Shown here one piece after another: positions 8,713 through 17,629 of a stretch of DNA of 64,000 bases (the stretch's first letter is position 1; each line of letters begins with the position of its first letter). The stretch is from contig NZ_AOIL01000067.1 in NCBI RefSeq assembly GCF_000337595.1, forward strand, positions 3,203 to 67,202. Reading direction: 5' to 3'. The DNA is from Natrialba taiwanensis DSM 12281 (GTDB taxonomy: Archaea; Halobacteriota; Halobacteria; Halobacteriales; Natrialbaceae). Both the position numbers and the translations under genes were made by a program. The notes beneath the pieces are model-generated. The model was given only the letters and a program-made list of their open reading frames with translations. It had not been told where the DNA came from and did not search any database.

Positions 8713-9699
8713 TTATCCCTCGTTTCCATCCGACACCACCGACTCACCGTGGGACGGCGCGGCTGAACTCGAGTCCTCGTCGGCTGTCTCGGATTCGTCG
8801 AAAACGATCCGTGCAGTCCCGCTTTGCTCGTTAAACACGTGATGCTGGTGCGGATAGGCGAACTCGACATCGAGTTCAGCGAAGCGCTCGCGGACCGCCG
8901 ACTGTACTCGCGATCGGGCGACCATCCGTTTGTAGGGTTGTTCGACCCAGAACGAGAGTCGGAGCAGGATACCGCTGTCGGCGTAGGATTCGATCGTACA
9001 GACGGGGGCGGCCGCGTACCGTGCGCTTCCGATACGGATATCGGGGCCGCCGGCGATAACCGTCTCGACGCTGCGTGCGGCGCGTTCGGCGTGACGGCGC
9101 GCGGCGTCGACGTCGCTCTCGTACGTGATTTCGAACTCGACGTCGATCCGAGTGCGTTCGTCTTCGGCTGAGTAATTGATCACGTCGCGGGTGTAGATTT
9201 CGGAGTTCGGAATGACCAGCAGCGTATTCTCGAGGGTGAATATTTTCGTATAGCGGATCGTGATGTCCTCGACGAATCCAGTGTGGCCGACATCGGCGAT
9301 TTCGATCATGTCGCCGATCTCGTAGGGACGGTCTGCGAGAACGAAGATACCGGTGATGAAACTGCTGACGAGCGGTGCGATGACGACGGCAATCACGGCG
9401 GAGATGACGGTCACTGAGAGGAGGATCTGCGTGTTGCCGATATCGAGGATACTGGCAGCGACGCCCAGTGTTAGCAACAGGACAGCCGCTCGAACGCCGC
9501 GCAGGACGGTTCGGGTGACGCTCGGACGGTCGATACGGCGAGCGACCGTGCGGCCGGTAAGTCGTACGACGACCTTCGAGAGGTACCACCCGATGACGAG
9601 GACCAGAAGCGCCCCGACGAGTTCGGTCGCACCGAATGGGAGGTAGCCCTGGACTCTCTCGAACGGCTCACTTGCAACTCCCGGCCAACCCTCACGCAT
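8713..9699 (-). CDS. Mechanosensitive ion channel, MscS family
   Basis: 328 residues. Three hydrophobic helices occupy about residues 20-120 (ELVGALLVLVIGWYLSKVVVRL, AAVLLLTLGVAASIL, VISAVIAVVIAPLVSSFITG). They are followed by the MscS beta domain with DRPYEIGDMIEIADVGHTGFVEDITIRYTKI and the LVIPNSEIYTRDVINYS block, then the alpha/beta C-terminal domain and an acidic tail. Such channels open under membrane tension to release solutes after hypo-osmotic shock, which is a frequent threat for halophiles. Start choice: the first ATG is used. It gives a short N terminus before the first helix, as in small MscS proteins. Confidence 0.93.
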   Translation of the reverse strand: MREGWPGVASEPFERVQGYLPFGATELVGALLVLVIGWYLSKVVVRLTGRTVARRIDRPSVTRTVLRGVRAAVLLLTLGVAASILDIGNTQILLSVTVISAVIAVVIAPLVSSFITGIFVLADRPYEIGDMIEIADVGHTGFVEDITIRYTKIFTLENTLLVIPNSEIYTRDVINYSAEDERTRIDVEFEITYESDVDAARRHAERAARSVETVIAGGPDIRIGSARYAAAPVCTIESYADSGILLRLSFWVEQPYKRMVARSRVQSAVRERFAELDVEFAYPHQHHVFNEQSGTARIVFDESETADEDSSSAAPSHGESVVSDGNEG

Positions 9700-9873
9700 G
9701 AGATGACAGTCATGGCGGGAGTGGTTAAGGGTTCTGTCCGCCCACGAGCGGATGAAACGCGGTGATCAGTACCCGGGAATGCGAATCACACTGTGCCTGA
9801 GACCGGACCGATCGCGGGCCACAACGGATGTCGGGCCGAACAACCTAATTTCGAAAACAGATGCTACTCGATA

Positions 9874-9884
9874 CATAATAAATC
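9874..9884 (+). promoter_or_regulatory. AT-rich promoter element of the trmB-like gene
   Basis: The run cataataaatc lies about 34 nt before the ATG at 9914, the right spacing for a leaderless haloarchaeal transcript. It supports 9914, not the open-frame start at 9752, as the true start. Confidence 0.45.
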
Positions 9885-9913
9885 ATTTAGCCATCGGGAT
9901 CGTAGGGTGTGCT

Positions 9914-10978
9914 ATGGCATCAGACGAACTGCGCTCGACGGTCGAGCGTGTCGGGGACCGGTTCAACCTCGGCGAGTACGAGATCGACGCCTACCTGACC
10001 GTCCTCGAACACGGCCAGCTGACGGCAAGTGAAATCGCCGATCGAACCGACATTCCTCAGCCCCGCGTCTACGATACTGTCCGGAGTCTCAGTGACCGCG
10101 GTCTCGTGGAACTCCGCGAGTCCCGCCCGATGAAAGTCGTCGCGATCGACCCCGGGGAGGCGTTCGACGACGTCCAGAGTTCGCTCGAGCAGATGATCGA
10201 CGAACTCGAGGCACGCTACACCGCGCCGGCACGGGACACCGAGGCAGTCTCGCTGGTCAAGTCGCGATCGACAATCCTCCGATACCTGGAGGAGGTTATC
10301 GACGCGGCGGAATACGAACTCTCGCTGTCGCTCACGCCAGGGCTGTTGACGCGGTTCGAGGACGAACTCCGGGCGGCGATCGATGCTGGTGTCAGCGTGG
10401 ATCTGATCGTCACGCCGGCCACTGAAGCACCCGATCCGGACGAGTTCGACTATCGGGAGGTTGCGACGACGGCCCGGGCTCGACGCGGGATCACGACGCC
10501 GGTGATCGCCGTCGCGGACGGGAACTATTCGGTGTATGCGACGCAGGATGCGCTGCGTGACGACCAGGACCGGTACGGCGTCATCTTCAATCGGTCGTCG
10601 CTCGGGTTCCTGGTTTCGGGCTTCTTCGGCACTGTTCTCTGGACGACCGCCGAGCGGACGCTCGGTGAGGACGGGTCGAAGCGGACCTATCCACGCAAGT
10701 ACGCCTCGATCCGGCGCTGTGTGAAGGACTTGATGGAGGACGGCGGCGAGTTCTACGCGACGATCGAGGGTCGTGATGTGGATGTCGGCGGAACGCGGAT
10801 CGTTCGCGGACGAGTTCTCGATATTTCCTTCGAGGTCAGCGAGGAGGTCGCGAGTCTGACGGTCGAGACCGAAAGCGGCGAGGAAGTCACGGTTGGTGGC
10901 CGCGTCGCGGCACTCGAGGACATCGAGGGTCACGAGATCCACATCGGTCGTGACGAGCCGCCGGCAATCGAGGAGTGA
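9914..10978 (+). CDS. TrmB-family sugar-sensing transcription regulator
   Basis: 354 residues from [15 protein letters not shown]. An N-terminal winged helix (about 15-85; [20 protein letters not shown] is the recognition part) is followed by a short coiled linker. The C-terminal TrmB domain (about 105-350) in characterised members binds maltose, trehalose or glucose. TrmB proteins repress or activate sugar-transport and central-carbon genes. The neighbouring ABC importer, oxidoreductase and isomerase on the same strand are the likely targets. The start at 9914 is backed by an AT-rich element 34 nt upstream. The actual sugar ligand cannot be read from the sequence. Confidence 0.9.
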   Translation: MASDELRSTVERVGDRFNLGEYEIDAYLTVLEHGQLTASEIADRTDIPQPRVYDTVRSLSDRGLVELRESRPMKVVAIDPGEAFDDVQSSLEQMIDELEARYTAPARDTEAVSLVKSRSTILRYLEEVIDAAEYELSLSLTPGLLTRFEDELRAAIDAGVSVDLIVTPATEAPDPDEFDYREVATTARARRGITTPVIAVADGNYSVYATQDALRDDQDRYGVIFNRSSLGFLVSGFFGTVLWTTAERTLGEDGSKRTYPRKYASIRRCVKDLMEDGGEFYATIEGRDVDVGGTRIVRGRVLDISFEVSEEVASLTVETESGEEVTVGGRVAALEDIEGHEIHIGRDEPPAIEE

Positions 10979-11305
10979 GTGCGACGGGGTCGACGAGAGT
11001 GGCGGGACGGAGCGATGAGGGCGGCGGGACGGAGGGCGGAGGGTAGCGAGTAGTGACGACGGAGCGATGATCCCAGGCGACTCTGTGGCGCGCAAAACGA
11101 CTGTTTGTTTCTGTCCCCGGTAACGGCTAACTTCGGTCGATAGCGGTGCCCGTAATAGCGTATTATACGAGTCGGCGAACGTGACTCTCTGGAGTAAGGG
11201 CTCGTGTGCAAGCCAATCACTAAGATACCAAGCAGTATTGTATTACGTCGGATGGGTCGAGATACCGTGGACCAGGATCCGAGCCCGGACCCGAATCCGA
11301 ACCCC
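10979..11305. other. Intergenic region before the sugar ABC operon
   Basis: No gene is supported. The first third has imperfect repeats of gcgggacggag. Further on are a TATA-like gtattatacg at about 11159 and the short inverted repeat ACTC-TCTG-GAGT at 11184-11195. The region probably carries the promoter and operator of the binding-protein gene. Confidence 0.5.
11184..11195. promoter_or_regulatory. Candidate operator, ACTC-TCTG-GAGT
   Basis: A perfect 4+4 inverted repeat lying just downstream of a TATA-like element. Halobacterium TrmB is known to bind a TACT-N7/8-GAGTA palindrome. The right arm here (GGAGTAA) fits that, but the left arm and spacing fit less well. It is offered only as a candidate for regulation by the adjacent TrmB-like protein. 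Confidence 0.25.
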
Positions 11306-12790
11306 ATGCAGCCGAGTACGCTGCGGGACGAACGGGGTCGCACTCGTCGGCAGCGGCTTTCTCGCCGCGCGTTCGTGGCCACAGCCTCGGCGACGGCGCT
11401 CGGAGCGACGGCGATCGCAGGCTGTCTCGGCGGCGGACCGGGGCCGAACACAGTTGTCATGACCGGAGCGACCGATTTCGAGGGCATTCTGCACACGCCG
11501 GACGACGAGCCAGACGTGCAGGAGGCCCTTTGGGAGGCGGGGCTCGACGAGGACATCAGGGTCGAAGTCCAGACGGTCGTCAGCGACTCCGTCCAGCGAA
11601 TGCAGGAGGCCCAGTCGACGCTCCAGGCCGGGCGCGCCCCACCGGACATCCACATGATGGACACTGGCTGGACGATCCCCTTCATCCTCCGCGAGCAGAC
11701 GACGAATCTGACGGAAGAGTTCCCCGACGATGTCGTCGATCGCGTCGAGGAGAACTATCTGGAGGAAATCCTCGAAACGGCGCGCCACCCGGAAACCGGG
11801 GATATTCACGGGTTGCCGCTGTTTCCGGACTTCGGCATGATGCTGTACCGCCGGGATCTGATGGAAGACGCCGGCCACGATACGAGCGACTGGGCGAGCA
11901 ACCCGCCGACGTGGGAAACGTTCGCCGGAGCGGTCGCCGACGCCCAGTCGGAAGCCGGGCTCGACTTCGGATTTACGACCCAGGCGGCCGCCTACGAGGG
12001 ACTCGCGTGTTGTACGTTCAACGAAGTCATGTCGACCTGGGGCGGCGGCTACTTCGGCGGCACGGAAACCCTGTTTACGGCGGGCGACCGGCCGATCACC
12101 GTTACCGACGACGCCGTGATCGATGCCCTCAGAATGATGCGCACGTTCATCCACGGCGACGAGGACGAACACGCACTCGAGGGCTATCCGCAGATCTGTC
12201 CCTCCGCTATCGTCCAGTGGTCCGAGGACGAATCGCTCGCCTCCTTCTCGAGCGGTGACGCCGTCGCCCACCGAAACTGGCCCTACGCGATCGCGGAAAC
12301 CGGCGGCGACGACGCATTCGGGGAGAACCTCGGCATCACGACACAACCATACGCCGTCTCCGAAGACGACGCTGAACTCGAGGGCGTCGGCGGAACGGCC
12401 GCCGCACTCGGCGGCTGGAATCTCGCTCTCAGTCCCTACACCGACAAAACGGAGCAAGCGCTGCAGGTCCTGGAAGCGTTCACACACGACGAGGTCATGC
12501 TCACCATCTTCGAACTCCAGGGCTTTCTCCCGCCGAATCTTGACCTGGTTGCGGATGCAAATCCCGACGAAATCGGCCCCGTTGCCCGCTACGTCGAACA
12601 GATTCAGATGGCGGGGGAAAACGCCGTTCCCCGGCCGGTCACGGACCTATGGCCGGAGCAATCAGCACTCATCTTCCAGGAGGTAAACGCAGTCTACCGC
12701 GGCGCAAAAGCGCCGACCGCTGCGATGGACGAGTTAGCGTCTCGCCTCGAGCGGAGCGAATCGGAGGTGGCAGCACAACATGGCGGGTGA
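11306..12790 (+). CDS. Carbohydrate ABC transporter substrate-binding lipoprotein (family 1), Tat-exported
   Basis: 494 residues from MQPSTLRDERG. In-frame starts at 11252 or 11204 are possible. A twin-arginine signal (SRRAFVATASATALGATA) ends in a lipobox IAGC, so the protein should be folded before export and anchored by lipid on the cell surface, as is usual in haloarchaea. The mature part has the family 1 solute-binding pattern with many aromatic residues (GYFGGTETLFTAGDRP, QWSEDESLASFSSGDAV, RNWPYAI) for sugar stacking. It overlaps the first permease gene by 11 nt. Substrate is probably an oligosaccharide or glycoside. Confidence 0.92.
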   Translation: MQPSTLRDERGRTRRQRLSRRAFVATASATALGATAIAGCLGGGPGPNTVVMTGATDFEGILHTPDDEPDVQEALWEAGLDEDIRVEVQTVVSDSVQRMQEAQSTLQAGRAPPDIHMMDTGWTIPFILREQTTNLTEEFPDDVVDRVEENYLEEILETARHPETGDIHGLPLFPDFGMMLYRRDLMEDAGHDTSDWASNPPTWETFAGAVADAQSEAGLDFGFTTQAAAYEGLACCTFNEVMSTWGGGYFGGTETLFTAGDRPITVTDDAVIDALRMMRTFIHGDEDEHALEGYPQICPSAIVQWSEDESLASFSSGDAVAHRNWPYAIAETGGDDAFGENLGITTQPYAVSEDDAELEGVGGTAAALGGWNLALSPYTDKTEQALQVLEAFTHDEVMLTIFELQGFLPPNLDLVADANPDEIGPVARYVEQIQMAGENAVPRPVTDLWPEQSALIFQEVNAVYRGAKAPTAAMDELASRLERSESEVAAQHGG

Positions 12791-13859
12791 GCCAGAAGCG
12801 GGTGCTGGGAACGGCACCGAAACCGGTGACCCCGGTCACGGCGGTCTGGGAAGCCACCCGGACCGGGAGACCGACCAGAAACGGACCGGCAATCCCGTGA
12901 TCAACTGGATGGAAAACCTGAGCGAGGCGGCGTACGCCTATCTCCTCTTGCTCCCCGCGTTCGCCCTGCTCACGCTGATCGCTTTCTACCCGCTCATCCG
13001 AACGTTCATTATGTCCCTCCGTCGGGACGAAACGCGCGGCGCGGACCCCCTCGGGGGGGTCGTCGGAATCGATAACTACGTCGACATTCTCACCGGCAAC
13101 GCCAGGCTCGCCCGACAGTTCGTGGATATCTCGCTGTCGTCGTCGTTCCCGTTTGTCGAACTCGGCGTCCCGTTCTTGCAACAAGCACTGTTCGTGACGC
13201 TCGGCTTTGCAATCCTCAGCGTCTTCTTCGAGACGGTTATCGGCTTCGGACAGGCCTACGTGCTCGACCAGGACTTCCGTGGCCGACGCTGGGTTCGCGT
13301 CGCAATCATCCTCCCGTGGGCAGTCCCCATCGTAATCCAGGGGATGATCTTCTACCTGCTGTTCCAGCCCGGAGTCGGCTTCGGCAGTGACCTCATGCAG
13401 TGGCTCGGTATCTTCGGGCCGAACCCGCTCGCCGACAGCCAGGATGCGTTCATCATCATCCTCGTGGCGGACATCTGGAAATCCGCGGCGTTCATGGCCC
13501 TGCTGATCCTGGCCGGGTTACAGAGCATCGATCGGAGCCTGTACGACGTCGCTCGCGTCGCGGGCGCATCGCCGTGGCAACGATTCAAGATGATCACACT
13601 CCCGCTCGTGTTGCCCGCACTCCTCGTCGCCATGCTGTTTCGCACGATGGACGCCATGCGCGTCTACGGGCTGATCGAGTCGACTGCCGGCTGTGCGTCC
13701 GTCCCCTCGCTCACCTGCCTCGTCGTCGAAGCCATGTTCGGCGGCACACGAATCTTCGCCACGGCGGCCGCCGTCGCGTTCGCAACCGCGCTCGTGATCG
13801 GACTGATCATCTCGGTGTACGTGTTCTTCTTCCGCGACACCGAGGGAGGGCTCTACTGA
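12780..13859 (+). CDS. Sugar ABC transporter permease (MalF/UgpA type)
   Basis: 359 residues. After a disordered acidic N terminus of about 40 residues come six transmembrane segments, beginning with AYAYLLLLPAFALLTLIAFYPLI. The EAA loop that contacts the ATPase is DVARVAGASPWQRFKMITLPLVLPAL (about residues 255-280). Its ATG overlaps the stop region of the binding-protein gene by 11 nt and its own stop overlaps the next permease start in ATGA, so the set is translationally coupled. With its partner it forms the membrane channel of the importer. Confidence 0.93.
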   Translation: MAGEPEAGAGNGTETGDPGHGGLGSHPDRETDQKRTGNPVINWMENLSEAAYAYLLLLPAFALLTLIAFYPLIRTFIMSLRRDETRGADPLGGVVGIDNYVDILTGNARLARQFVDISLSSSFPFVELGVPFLQQALFVTLGFAILSVFFETVIGFGQAYVLDQDFRGRRWVRVAIILPWAVPIVIQGMIFYLLFQPGVGFGSDLMQWLGIFGPNPLADSQDAFIIILVADIWKSAAFMALLILAGLQSIDRSLYDVARVAGASPWQRFKMITLPLVLPALLVAMLFRTMDAMRVYGLIESTAGCASVPSLTCLVVEAMFGGTRIFATAAAVAFATALVIGLIISVYVFFFRDTEGGLY

Positions 13860-14965
13860 TGACCGACGACAGCACACCCACGGACCACCGACGACAACGC
13901 CATCAGAACCAGAACCAGTACCAGTACCAGCACCAACACCAGTACCGGCACCAACACCAACACACCGACGAAGACAAACACCGCCCCGCCGAAACGGACG
14001 GCGGCCAACCCACCGATCGCCAGTCGGACAGCGTGCTTGTCGACGGCGAGGACGCCGAACTCGACCGCGGCCCCCTCCAGCGCTGGGTCGCAAACTCTAT
14101 CTCGAACCCCGGCCGCGCCTACCGCGCGATGTTTTACACCGCGACGATATTCTTCCTGTTTACGACGCTGTTCCCCTTCTACTGGCTGCTCATGGTCGCG
14201 CTGACGCCGGAAGGGCGACAACAGGATATTATCCTCACCCCGAACGGATTCAATCCCGGATCGTTCGTCGAGGTCTTTCAGGTGCTGCCGTTTTACCGGT
14301 ATATGTTCAACAGTTTCGTCATCGCGACCGCCTCGACCATCGTCGTCCTGGTCATCGCGAGCCTCGCCGGTTACGCATTCGGCCGCCTCGAGTTCCCCGG
14401 CAGAGTGCCGTTGATGTTGCTCGTGCTGGTGATCTCCTTTTTCCCACCGGCCGCGTTCTTCATCCCGTTGAACGACCTGTTCAATACGTCGTTCTTCGTC
14501 CTCGAACCGATCACGGGCAACGGCACGCTCTACAACACGCCCGGCGCGATGGTGTTGCCGCTGTCGGCGATCTTCATGCCGCTGGCGATTTTTATCCTGA
14601 CGACGTTCTACTCGCAGATCCCGGACGGCTTGGAGGACGCTGCGCGGGTGGAAGGGACGACCAGACTCGGCGCGCTGTTCCGAGTCATCATCCCGCTGTC
14701 GGCCCCCGGCGTGGCGACCGCCGGCGTGTTGACCTTCATCGCGGTCTACAACGAGTTCTTCTTCTCGTTTCTGATGACCGACGGCCAGCCGGAGAACTGG
14801 GCCCCGATTCTCGAGGGAATCCTCGGCTATCAGGGCCAGTATCAGGTGATGTATCACTTGATGGCGGCGGCGAGTATCATCGGGGTCATTCCGGTCGCGA
14901 TTCTCGTGATCCTCGCACAGGAAAAGATCGTTAGCGGGCTCACTGCGGGTGCGCTCAAGGAATAA
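13859..14965 (+). CDS. Sugar ABC transporter permease (MalG/UgpE type) with His/Gln-rich N terminus
   Basis: 368 residues from the ATGA overlap at 13859. Residues about 10-35 are an unusual run of alternating Gln, His, Tyr and Asn encoded by a near-perfect 6-bp repeat. An acidic linker follows, then six membrane segments start at about residue 90 (AMFYTATIFFLFTTLFPFYW). The EAA loop is LEDAARVEGTTRLGALFRVIIPLSAPG. It partners the preceding permease. The His/Gln stretch is cytoplasmic by topology and is not part of the family. It may be a recent repeat expansion or could bind metal. Confidence 0.92.
   Translation: MTDDSTPTDHRRQRHQNQNQYQYQHQHQYRHQHQHTDEDKHRPAETDGGQPTDRQSDSVLVDGEDAELDRGPLQRWVANSISNPGRAYRAMFYTATIFFLFTTLFPFYWLLMVALTPEGRQQDIILTPNGFNPGSFVEVFQVLPFYRYMFNSFVIATASTIVVLVIASLAGYAFGRLEFPGRVPLMLLVLVISFFPPAAFFIPLNDLFNTSFFVLEPITGNGTLYNTPGAMVLPLSAIFMPLAIFILTTFYSQIPDGLEDAARVEGTTRLGALFRVIIPLSAPGVATAGVLTFIAVYNEFFFSFLMTDGQPENWAPILEGILGYQGQYQVMYHLMAAASIIGVIPVAILVILAQEKIVSGLTAGALKE
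13899..13966 (+). repeat. Hexamer microsatellite in a coding region
   Basis: About eleven degenerate units of a 6-bp motif of the form (A/G)(A/T/C)ACCA, reading as Gln-Tyr, Gln-His or Gln-Asn pairs in the second permease. Because the unit is six bases, gain or loss of copies keeps the frame, so it changes tail length without switching the gene off. Confidence 0.7.
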
Positions 14966-14997
14966 CCGTAATCGACAGTACCCTACACCCTACCACT

Positions 14998-16185
14998 ATG
15001 GCACGAGTTCAACTCGAACACGTCACGAAACGCTACGAAGATATCACTGCCGTCGACGATGTCTCGATGGAGATCGAGGACGGCGAATTCGTCACGTTCG
15101 TCGGGCCCTCGGGCTGTGGAAAGTCGACGACGATGGAGACCGTCGCGGGACTCACGAAGCCGACAGAGGGCCAAGTGTACATCGGCGAGAAGGACGTGAC
15201 GACGCTCGCACCCAAGGACCGCGGCGTCGCGATGGTCTTCCAGAACATCGCGCTGTTTCCCCACATGAACGTCTTCGAGAACATTTCCTTCGGGCTTCGC
15301 CTCCGGAAGTACGACGACGAGGAGGTGAGCCGCCGCGTCGAGCAGGCAGCGGATATCGTCCAACTCGAGGGCATGCTCGATCGAATGCCGGACGAGATGT
15401 CCGGCGGCCAGCGCCAGCGGGTCGCAATCGCCCGCGCGATCGTTCGCAACCCGGACGTCTTCCTGATGGACGAGCCGCTCGCGAATCTGGACGCGAAACT
15501 GCGCGTGCACATGCGGACCGAACTCCAGCGGCTCCACCGCGAGCTGGGGACGACGATCATCTACGTCACCCACGACCAGGCCGAGGCAATGACGATGTCG
15601 AACCGGATCGCCGTCCTCAACGAGGGACGCCTCCAGCAACTCGCCCCGCCGCTCGAGTGTTACAACCGGCCTGCGAACCTGTTCGTCGCCGGCTTCATCG
15701 GCTCGCCGTCGATGAACTTCATGGAGGGCGAACTGACCGAGGCCGGATTCCAGTCCGACAACGTCGATGTTGAACTCGAACCGGAGCAGGTTCCGGGAGT
15801 CGGGGTCGGCGACGAACTCACACTGGGTGTTCGCCCGGAGGACGTTCATATCGCGGAAACAGCGGACATGATCAGCGAGCAAACCGCGCGAATCGGGGCG
15901 GAGACCGACGTGATCGAACCGATGGGTGACGAGATATTCGTCTACCTACTCCTCTCGGAGACGGCAGGGCATTCGATGGAGCAGGATCCTGCGTCCGCCC
16001 CGGATCAACTGCTCATGAGTGTCACACCGGATACGGATATTCGCGCCGGAACAACCGTCGATGTCGTTCTCGATCGATCGAAACTCCATCTCTTCGAGAC
16101 GGCAACCGGCGATGCGCTCCGTCACGGACTGACGGATCGCTCCGAACCCGATACCGGGACGACGCCGACGGAGGCCGATAGCTGA
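14998..16185 (+). CDS. Sugar ABC transporter ATP-binding protein (MalK/MsmK/UgpC type)
   Basis: 395 residues. Walker A GPSGCGKST (about residue 38), the Q-loop in VFQNIALFPHMNVFENI, the ABC signature SGGQRQRVAIARAI (about 136), Walker B VFLMDEPLANLDAK and the switch His in VTHDQAEAMT are all intact. From about residue 240 the C-terminal part is the TOBE/OB regulatory domain that in MalK-type ATPases allows one ATPase to serve several importers. It follows the permease genes after 32 nt. An acidic Glu/Thr tail closes the protein. It energises import of the sugar bound by the adjacent lipoprotein. Confidence 0.95.
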   Translation: MARVQLEHVTKRYEDITAVDDVSMEIEDGEFVTFVGPSGCGKSTTMETVAGLTKPTEGQVYIGEKDVTTLAPKDRGVAMVFQNIALFPHMNVFENISFGLRLRKYDDEEVSRRVEQAADIVQLEGMLDRMPDEMSGGQRQRVAIARAIVRNPDVFLMDEPLANLDAKLRVHMRTELQRLHRELGTTIIYVTHDQAEAMTMSNRIAVLNEGRLQQLAPPLECYNRPANLFVAGFIGSPSMNFMEGELTEAGFQSDNVDVELEPEQVPGVGVGDELTLGVRPEDVHIAETADMISEQTARIGAETDVIEPMGDEIFVYLLLSETAGHSMEQDPASAPDQLLMSVTPDTDIRAGTTVDVVLDRSKLHLFETATGDALRHGLTDRSEPDTGTTPTEADS

Positions 16186-16191
16186 CTGAAA

Positions 16192-16214
16192 ACCACCAAT
16201 GGACAAAAGGTGGT
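16192..16214 (+). terminator. Short hairpin after the ATPase gene
   Basis: ACCACC (16192-16197) pairs with GGTGGT (16209-16214) across an 11-nt loop, 6 nt after the ATPase stop codon. There is no clear T tract afterwards, so a terminator role is only suggested. Confidence 0.25.
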
Positions 16215-16249
16215 CCAGAACGAAGATTCGATATAGCGACAAAGGATGT

Positions 16250-16266
16250 ATTGGTTCGAAACCAAT
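16250..16266. promoter_or_regulatory. Perfect inverted repeat ATTGGTT-CGA-AACCAAT
   Basis: Seven-base arms around a 3-base centre, in the 180 nt between the ABC ATPase and oxidoreductase genes. It is the best operator-like site in the sugar locus. The regulator that would bind it is unknown. Confidence 0.4.
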
Positions 16267-16365
16267 CGTGTGCCTCCCGCCGGTGACTGATGGGAAACCG
16301 GGATCTCCGCAGCCACTTCCCGTCGGATCAAGACGGGAGAGACATCGGCGACTTCCCCACCTCCA

Positions 16366-17436
16366 ATGACAGACGATCTCACTGACATCAAAACCGGTAT
16401 CGTCGGCCTCGGAAACATCGGACAGTATCACGCCGAACGGCTTCGTGAACTCGGTGTTCCGTTAGTCGGCGGCATGGACGTCGCGGCGGAAGCGCGGCGA
16501 CGATTCGCCAGACGCTATGATGTCGACGTGTACGAAGACCAGCAGGATCTGTACGAGACCATCGATGCGGTCGTCATCACGACGCCGAACAAGTTTCACG
16601 AGGAGTACGCTATCGCTGCCTTCGACCGGGATATCCACGTCCTGCTCGAAAAGCCCCTCGCACACAGCTACGAGAGCGCACAGCGGATCGCAACGGCGGC
16701 GAGAGAATCCGATAGCTACTGCATGGTCGGCTTCAACAATCGCTTTGCAAACACCGTCCAAATCGTGAAAAACCGAATCGACCGCGGTGAACTCGGCGAA
16801 GTGACTCACGTCGAGGCGAACTACGTCCGGCGGCGCGGGATTCCCGGTCGCGGCTCGTGGTTCACCCGGCGACAGATCGCCGGGGGCGGAGCGCTCATCG
16901 ACCTCGGCGTTCACGCGATCGATCTCGCACTGTACCTGCTCGGATACCCTGATGTCGAGGAGGTAACCGGCGTCGATCGAAGCGAGTTCGGCTCGCGCGA
17001 GGAATACGCCTATCTCGAGATGTGGGGGGACGATACGGGGCCGCGAGGGTTCGATGTCGACGACTCGGCGAGTGCGTTCGTTCGCTGTCCGGGAAAGCGA
17101 ACGATCAGTCTCGAGGTGGCGTGGGCGACGAATCGGCCGACGAACCACGAGTTCATCGTTCGAGGCACGAGTGCGGCTGCCCGGTTCGATCTCCTCGAAG
17201 GGGATCTGACGATCCATTCGGCGAGTACGTCGGGGCCGGATCACCTCGAAAATACGTCGATCGAGGCGCGACAGAACGACACGCATACGGCGGAACAGCG
17301 GGCGTTTTTCAATCGGATCGTTCGCGACAATGGCAGCAATGAGACCGTCGATCAGGCGCTGTCGGTACAGCAGATCATCGACAGCATCTACCGGTCGAGT
17401 GAAGAGGGGAAAACGGTGACACTCGACGACGTGTGA
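16366..17436 (+). CDS. Gfo/Idh/MocA-family NAD(P)-dependent sugar oxidoreductase
   Basis: 356 residues. The N-terminal Rossmann fold starts with TGIVGLGNIGQYHAERL (about residue 10). EKPLAHS (about 95) carries the conserved Lys of the family, and the C-terminal alpha/beta domain has GGGALIDLGVHAIDLALYLLG with the catalytic-type D-x3-H. Such enzymes oxidise or reduce ring hydroxyls of sugars, inositols or glycosides. Placed between the ABC importer and an isomerase/epimerase, it probably acts on the imported sugar. Oxidation at C3 of a glycoside is one possible first step, as in bacterial 3-keto pathways, but this is inference. Confidence 0.92.
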   Translation: MTDDLTDIKTGIVGLGNIGQYHAERLRELGVPLVGGMDVAAEARRRFARRYDVDVYEDQQDLYETIDAVVITTPNKFHEEYAIAAFDRDIHVLLEKPLAHSYESAQRIATAARESDSYCMVGFNNRFANTVQIVKNRIDRGELGEVTHVEANYVRRRGIPGRGSWFTRRQIAGGGALIDLGVHAIDLALYLLGYPDVEEVTGVDRSEFGSREEYAYLEMWGDDTGPRGFDVDDSASAFVRCPGKRTISLEVAWATNRPTNHEFIVRGTSAAARFDLLEGDLTIHSASTSGPDHLENTSIEARQNDTHTAEQRAFFNRIVRDNGSNETVDQALSVQQIIDSIYRSSEEGKTVTLDDV

Positions 17437-17593
17437 GCGTGCCGGTTCGCCGATCCGCCGATCCGACGGACTGCTGTCAGTCAGTGCCGTCGCACCTGCG
17501 ACCCGTCCTGCGTCCTTCGAGTGCGCCGGGAAATCGGGACAGCGGACCGTACCGTGGCGGCTGGATCGACGTGTAGCGATCAGTATCGTACCC

Positions 17594-17605
17594 GCATTTT
17601 ATTTC
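17594..17605 (+). promoter_or_regulatory. TATA element of the isomerase gene
   Basis: cgcattttattt ends about 25 nt before the ATG at 17630, matching the spacing of leaderless haloarchaeal promoters. It implies that the isomerase gene has its own promoter in addition to any read-through from the oxidoreductase. Confidence 0.45.
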
Positions 17606-17629
17606 ATCGTCCACCGTTCGTCAGCCCGT

